NCBI RefSeq assembly: GCF_003664595.1
Contig: NZ_QXPZ01000001.1
Span: 1 to 64,000, forward strand
Direction of reading: 5' to 3'
From: Atopobacter sp. AH10
GTDB lineage: Bacteria; Bacillota; Bacilli; Lactobacillales; Aerococcaceae
DNA length: 64,000 nucleotides
This document shows, piece by piece, positions 62,974 to 64,000 of this stretch (position 1 is the stretch's first letter; the number at the start of each line of letters is the position of its first letter). Below the pieces are notes generated by a model. That model was not told the origin of the DNA, searched no databases, and saw only the letters and a list, made by a program, of their open reading frames with translations. A program made the position numbers and the translations under genes.

Positions 62974-64000
62974 CTACTTCGACACAGTATATAAGGAATA
63001 GAAGTAGCCTTTTTCTGCCATTAATTCTTCATAACTACCCACTTCAATCAAGCGCCCTTTTTTCATGACGAGAATTTGATCGTATTGCTTGAGACTTTGT
63101 TCGTCCAAACGGTGGGTAATCACCACACGTAACATATCCTTCAAATCCAAAATAGATTGATTAATAGTAGCAGCTGTCTCATTATCAAGAGCTGAGGTGG
63201 CTTCATCAACTAGCAAAACTTCAGCATGTTTGAGTAGACTTCTAGCAATCGCGATACGTTGCTTTTCACCACCAGATAGTCGGTTCCCATTTTCACCACA
63301 GCTATAAGCTAATCCTTTTTCTTCAACTAATGGGGATAGCCCAGCCAATTCAACGACACGATCGATCTCCGATGCCGGAAAATCTTTAAACAGAGTAATA
63401 TTGTCTTTTATACTAGAATCAAAAATAAAGACGGATTGTTGTATCAAGGTCAATTTATCATAAAGAGATTCTTTGCTCACTTGACGTAGTTCCTTACCAT
63501 TAACCAGAATTTGCCCTTGATAATCAGTATAATAACCCATTAGCAAATGAATCAAGCTACTCTTCCCTGAACCAGATCCCCCAACAATCGCGTAAGATTT
63601 CCCCGCCAGTAAATTTAAATTCAAACTATCTACAGCCAAATGCTCGTCTTTTGTATAAGCAAAAGACACATTCTCTAAACGTATTCCTTCTCCTAGTTCT
63701 AATAAATCTGTTTTATCCTCATCTCTTTTAGTAGAGCCAATTTGATCAGCCATTTTAACTATGAGCTTTTGAGCGCCCTTCATTTGTCCGATCAATTGTG
63801 GCAAGACAGAAATAGGTTGCAAAACAAAATTCATTAAATTCGTGAAAGCTAAGACCATACCTGCTGTTAAAGTAGAGGATTGCTGATGCACTAACCAAGC
63901 CCCAGCCAGCAAAACACCAAATTGGGCAATTAAACCTGCCCCTTCCCCTAAGCTATTGACAAGAATTCGACTTTGTTCTCGATTCTTTTTCACCTTTTCA
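62974..64000 (-). CDS. ABC exporter, permease-ATPase fusion (C-terminal part)
   Basis: This is the C-terminal portion (at least 341 residues) of a half-size ABC exporter. The open frame runs off the right edge, and an in-frame GTG at 63993 is not a real start. The last membrane helices lie at the start of the visible part (GAGLIAQFGVLLAGAWLV). The ATPase domain has Walker A GGSGSGKSS, signature LSGGEKQR, Walker B VLLVDEATSALD and the H-loop VITHR. Substrate unknown; multidrug, peptide or lipid exporters share this form. Confidence 0.92.
   Translation of the reverse strand, partial: EKVKKNREQSRILVNSLGEGAGLIAQFGVLLAGAWLVHQQSSTLTAGMVLAFTNLMNFVLQPISVLPQLIGQMKGAQKLIVKMADQIGSTKRDEDKTDLLELGEGIRLENVSFAYTKDEHLAVDSLNLNLLAGKSYAIVGGSGSGKSSLIHLLMGYYTDYQGQILVNGKELRQVSKESLYDKLTLIQQSVFIFDSSIKDNITLFKDFPASEIDRVVELAGLSPLVEEKGLAYSCGENGNRLSGGEKQRIAIARSLLKHAEVLLVDEATSALDNETAATINQSILDLKDMLRVVITHRLDEQSLKQYDQILVMKKGRLIEVGSYEELMAEKGYFYSLYTVSK

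Noticed and set aside
62730-63068. 112-codon plus-strand frame between gntR and the ABC exporter
   Set aside because: It starts in the gntR terminator and IS scar and overlaps the exporter gene on the other strand; no ribosome site.

Overview
The window looks like chromosome from a low-GC Gram-positive bacterium of the order Lactobacillales. The evidence is the Spx/MecA/CoiA/PepF/SpxH/RelQ neighbourhood, mannose-family PTS operons, an LPXTG wall protein, Met-specific T-boxes, CcpA-type cre sites and a pneumococcus-like bgaC-PTS locus. The family cannot be fixed from this sequence alone (Aerococcaceae, Carnobacteriaceae and Streptococcaceae are all possible). No rRNA or tRNA gene was seen.

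Layout. 1-573: 5' part of an ISL3-family element leaving the window on the left. 0.6-17.5 kb: housekeeping and stress genes: prfC, nox, cutC, mgtE, a pseudouridine synthase, nadK, relQ, then divergently a CYTH protein and spxH, then pepF, coiA, mecA, spx, trpS and lplA. Spx, its adaptor SpxH, MecA and the alarmone synthetase RelQ lie close together, so this is a stress and proteolysis control neighbourhood. 18-32 kb: maltodextrin block: malQ-malP, malR, and malE-malF-malG-DUF1189-GH13-second LacI regulator-malK, with LacI/CcpA-type operators. 32.2-34.9 kb: a mannose-family PTS operon (IIA-IIB-IIC-IID) with cre. 35.3-39.2 kb: a large LPXTG protein with SHIRT-like and Ig-like repeats. 39.7-44.1 kb: metQ-M20 hydrolase-metN-metI behind two tandem methionine T-boxes. 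44.35-46.3 kb: a complete ISL3-family element with an exact 8-bp target duplication. 46.4-50.9 kb: a four-gene putative sugar-sensing operon (anchored type-1 binding protein, NarL-type kinase and regulator, anchored UgpB-like binding protein) with no transporter. 51.2-55.9 kb: secreted esterase, secreted nuclease, C69 dipeptidase and an SDR. 55.9-56.5 kb: two tandem-repeat families, followed by a small membrane protein. 57-62.7 kb: gntR divergent from bgaC-IIB-IIC-IID-IIA, for uptake and cytosolic cleavage of a beta-galactoside. The right edge cuts an ABC exporter gene.

Three items stand out. (1) The PBP-kinase-regulator-SBP operon at 46.4-50.9 kb looks like a binding-protein-coupled sensing system that has lost, or never had, its own transporter. 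(2) Both ISL3 copies carry a roughly 316-nt, highly structured, about 98% conserved non-coding cassette between the left end and the transposase. It is bracketed by inverted copies of the IS left end. (3) Two complete Met T-boxes in series control the methionine uptake operon, which also encodes an M20 amidohydrolase.
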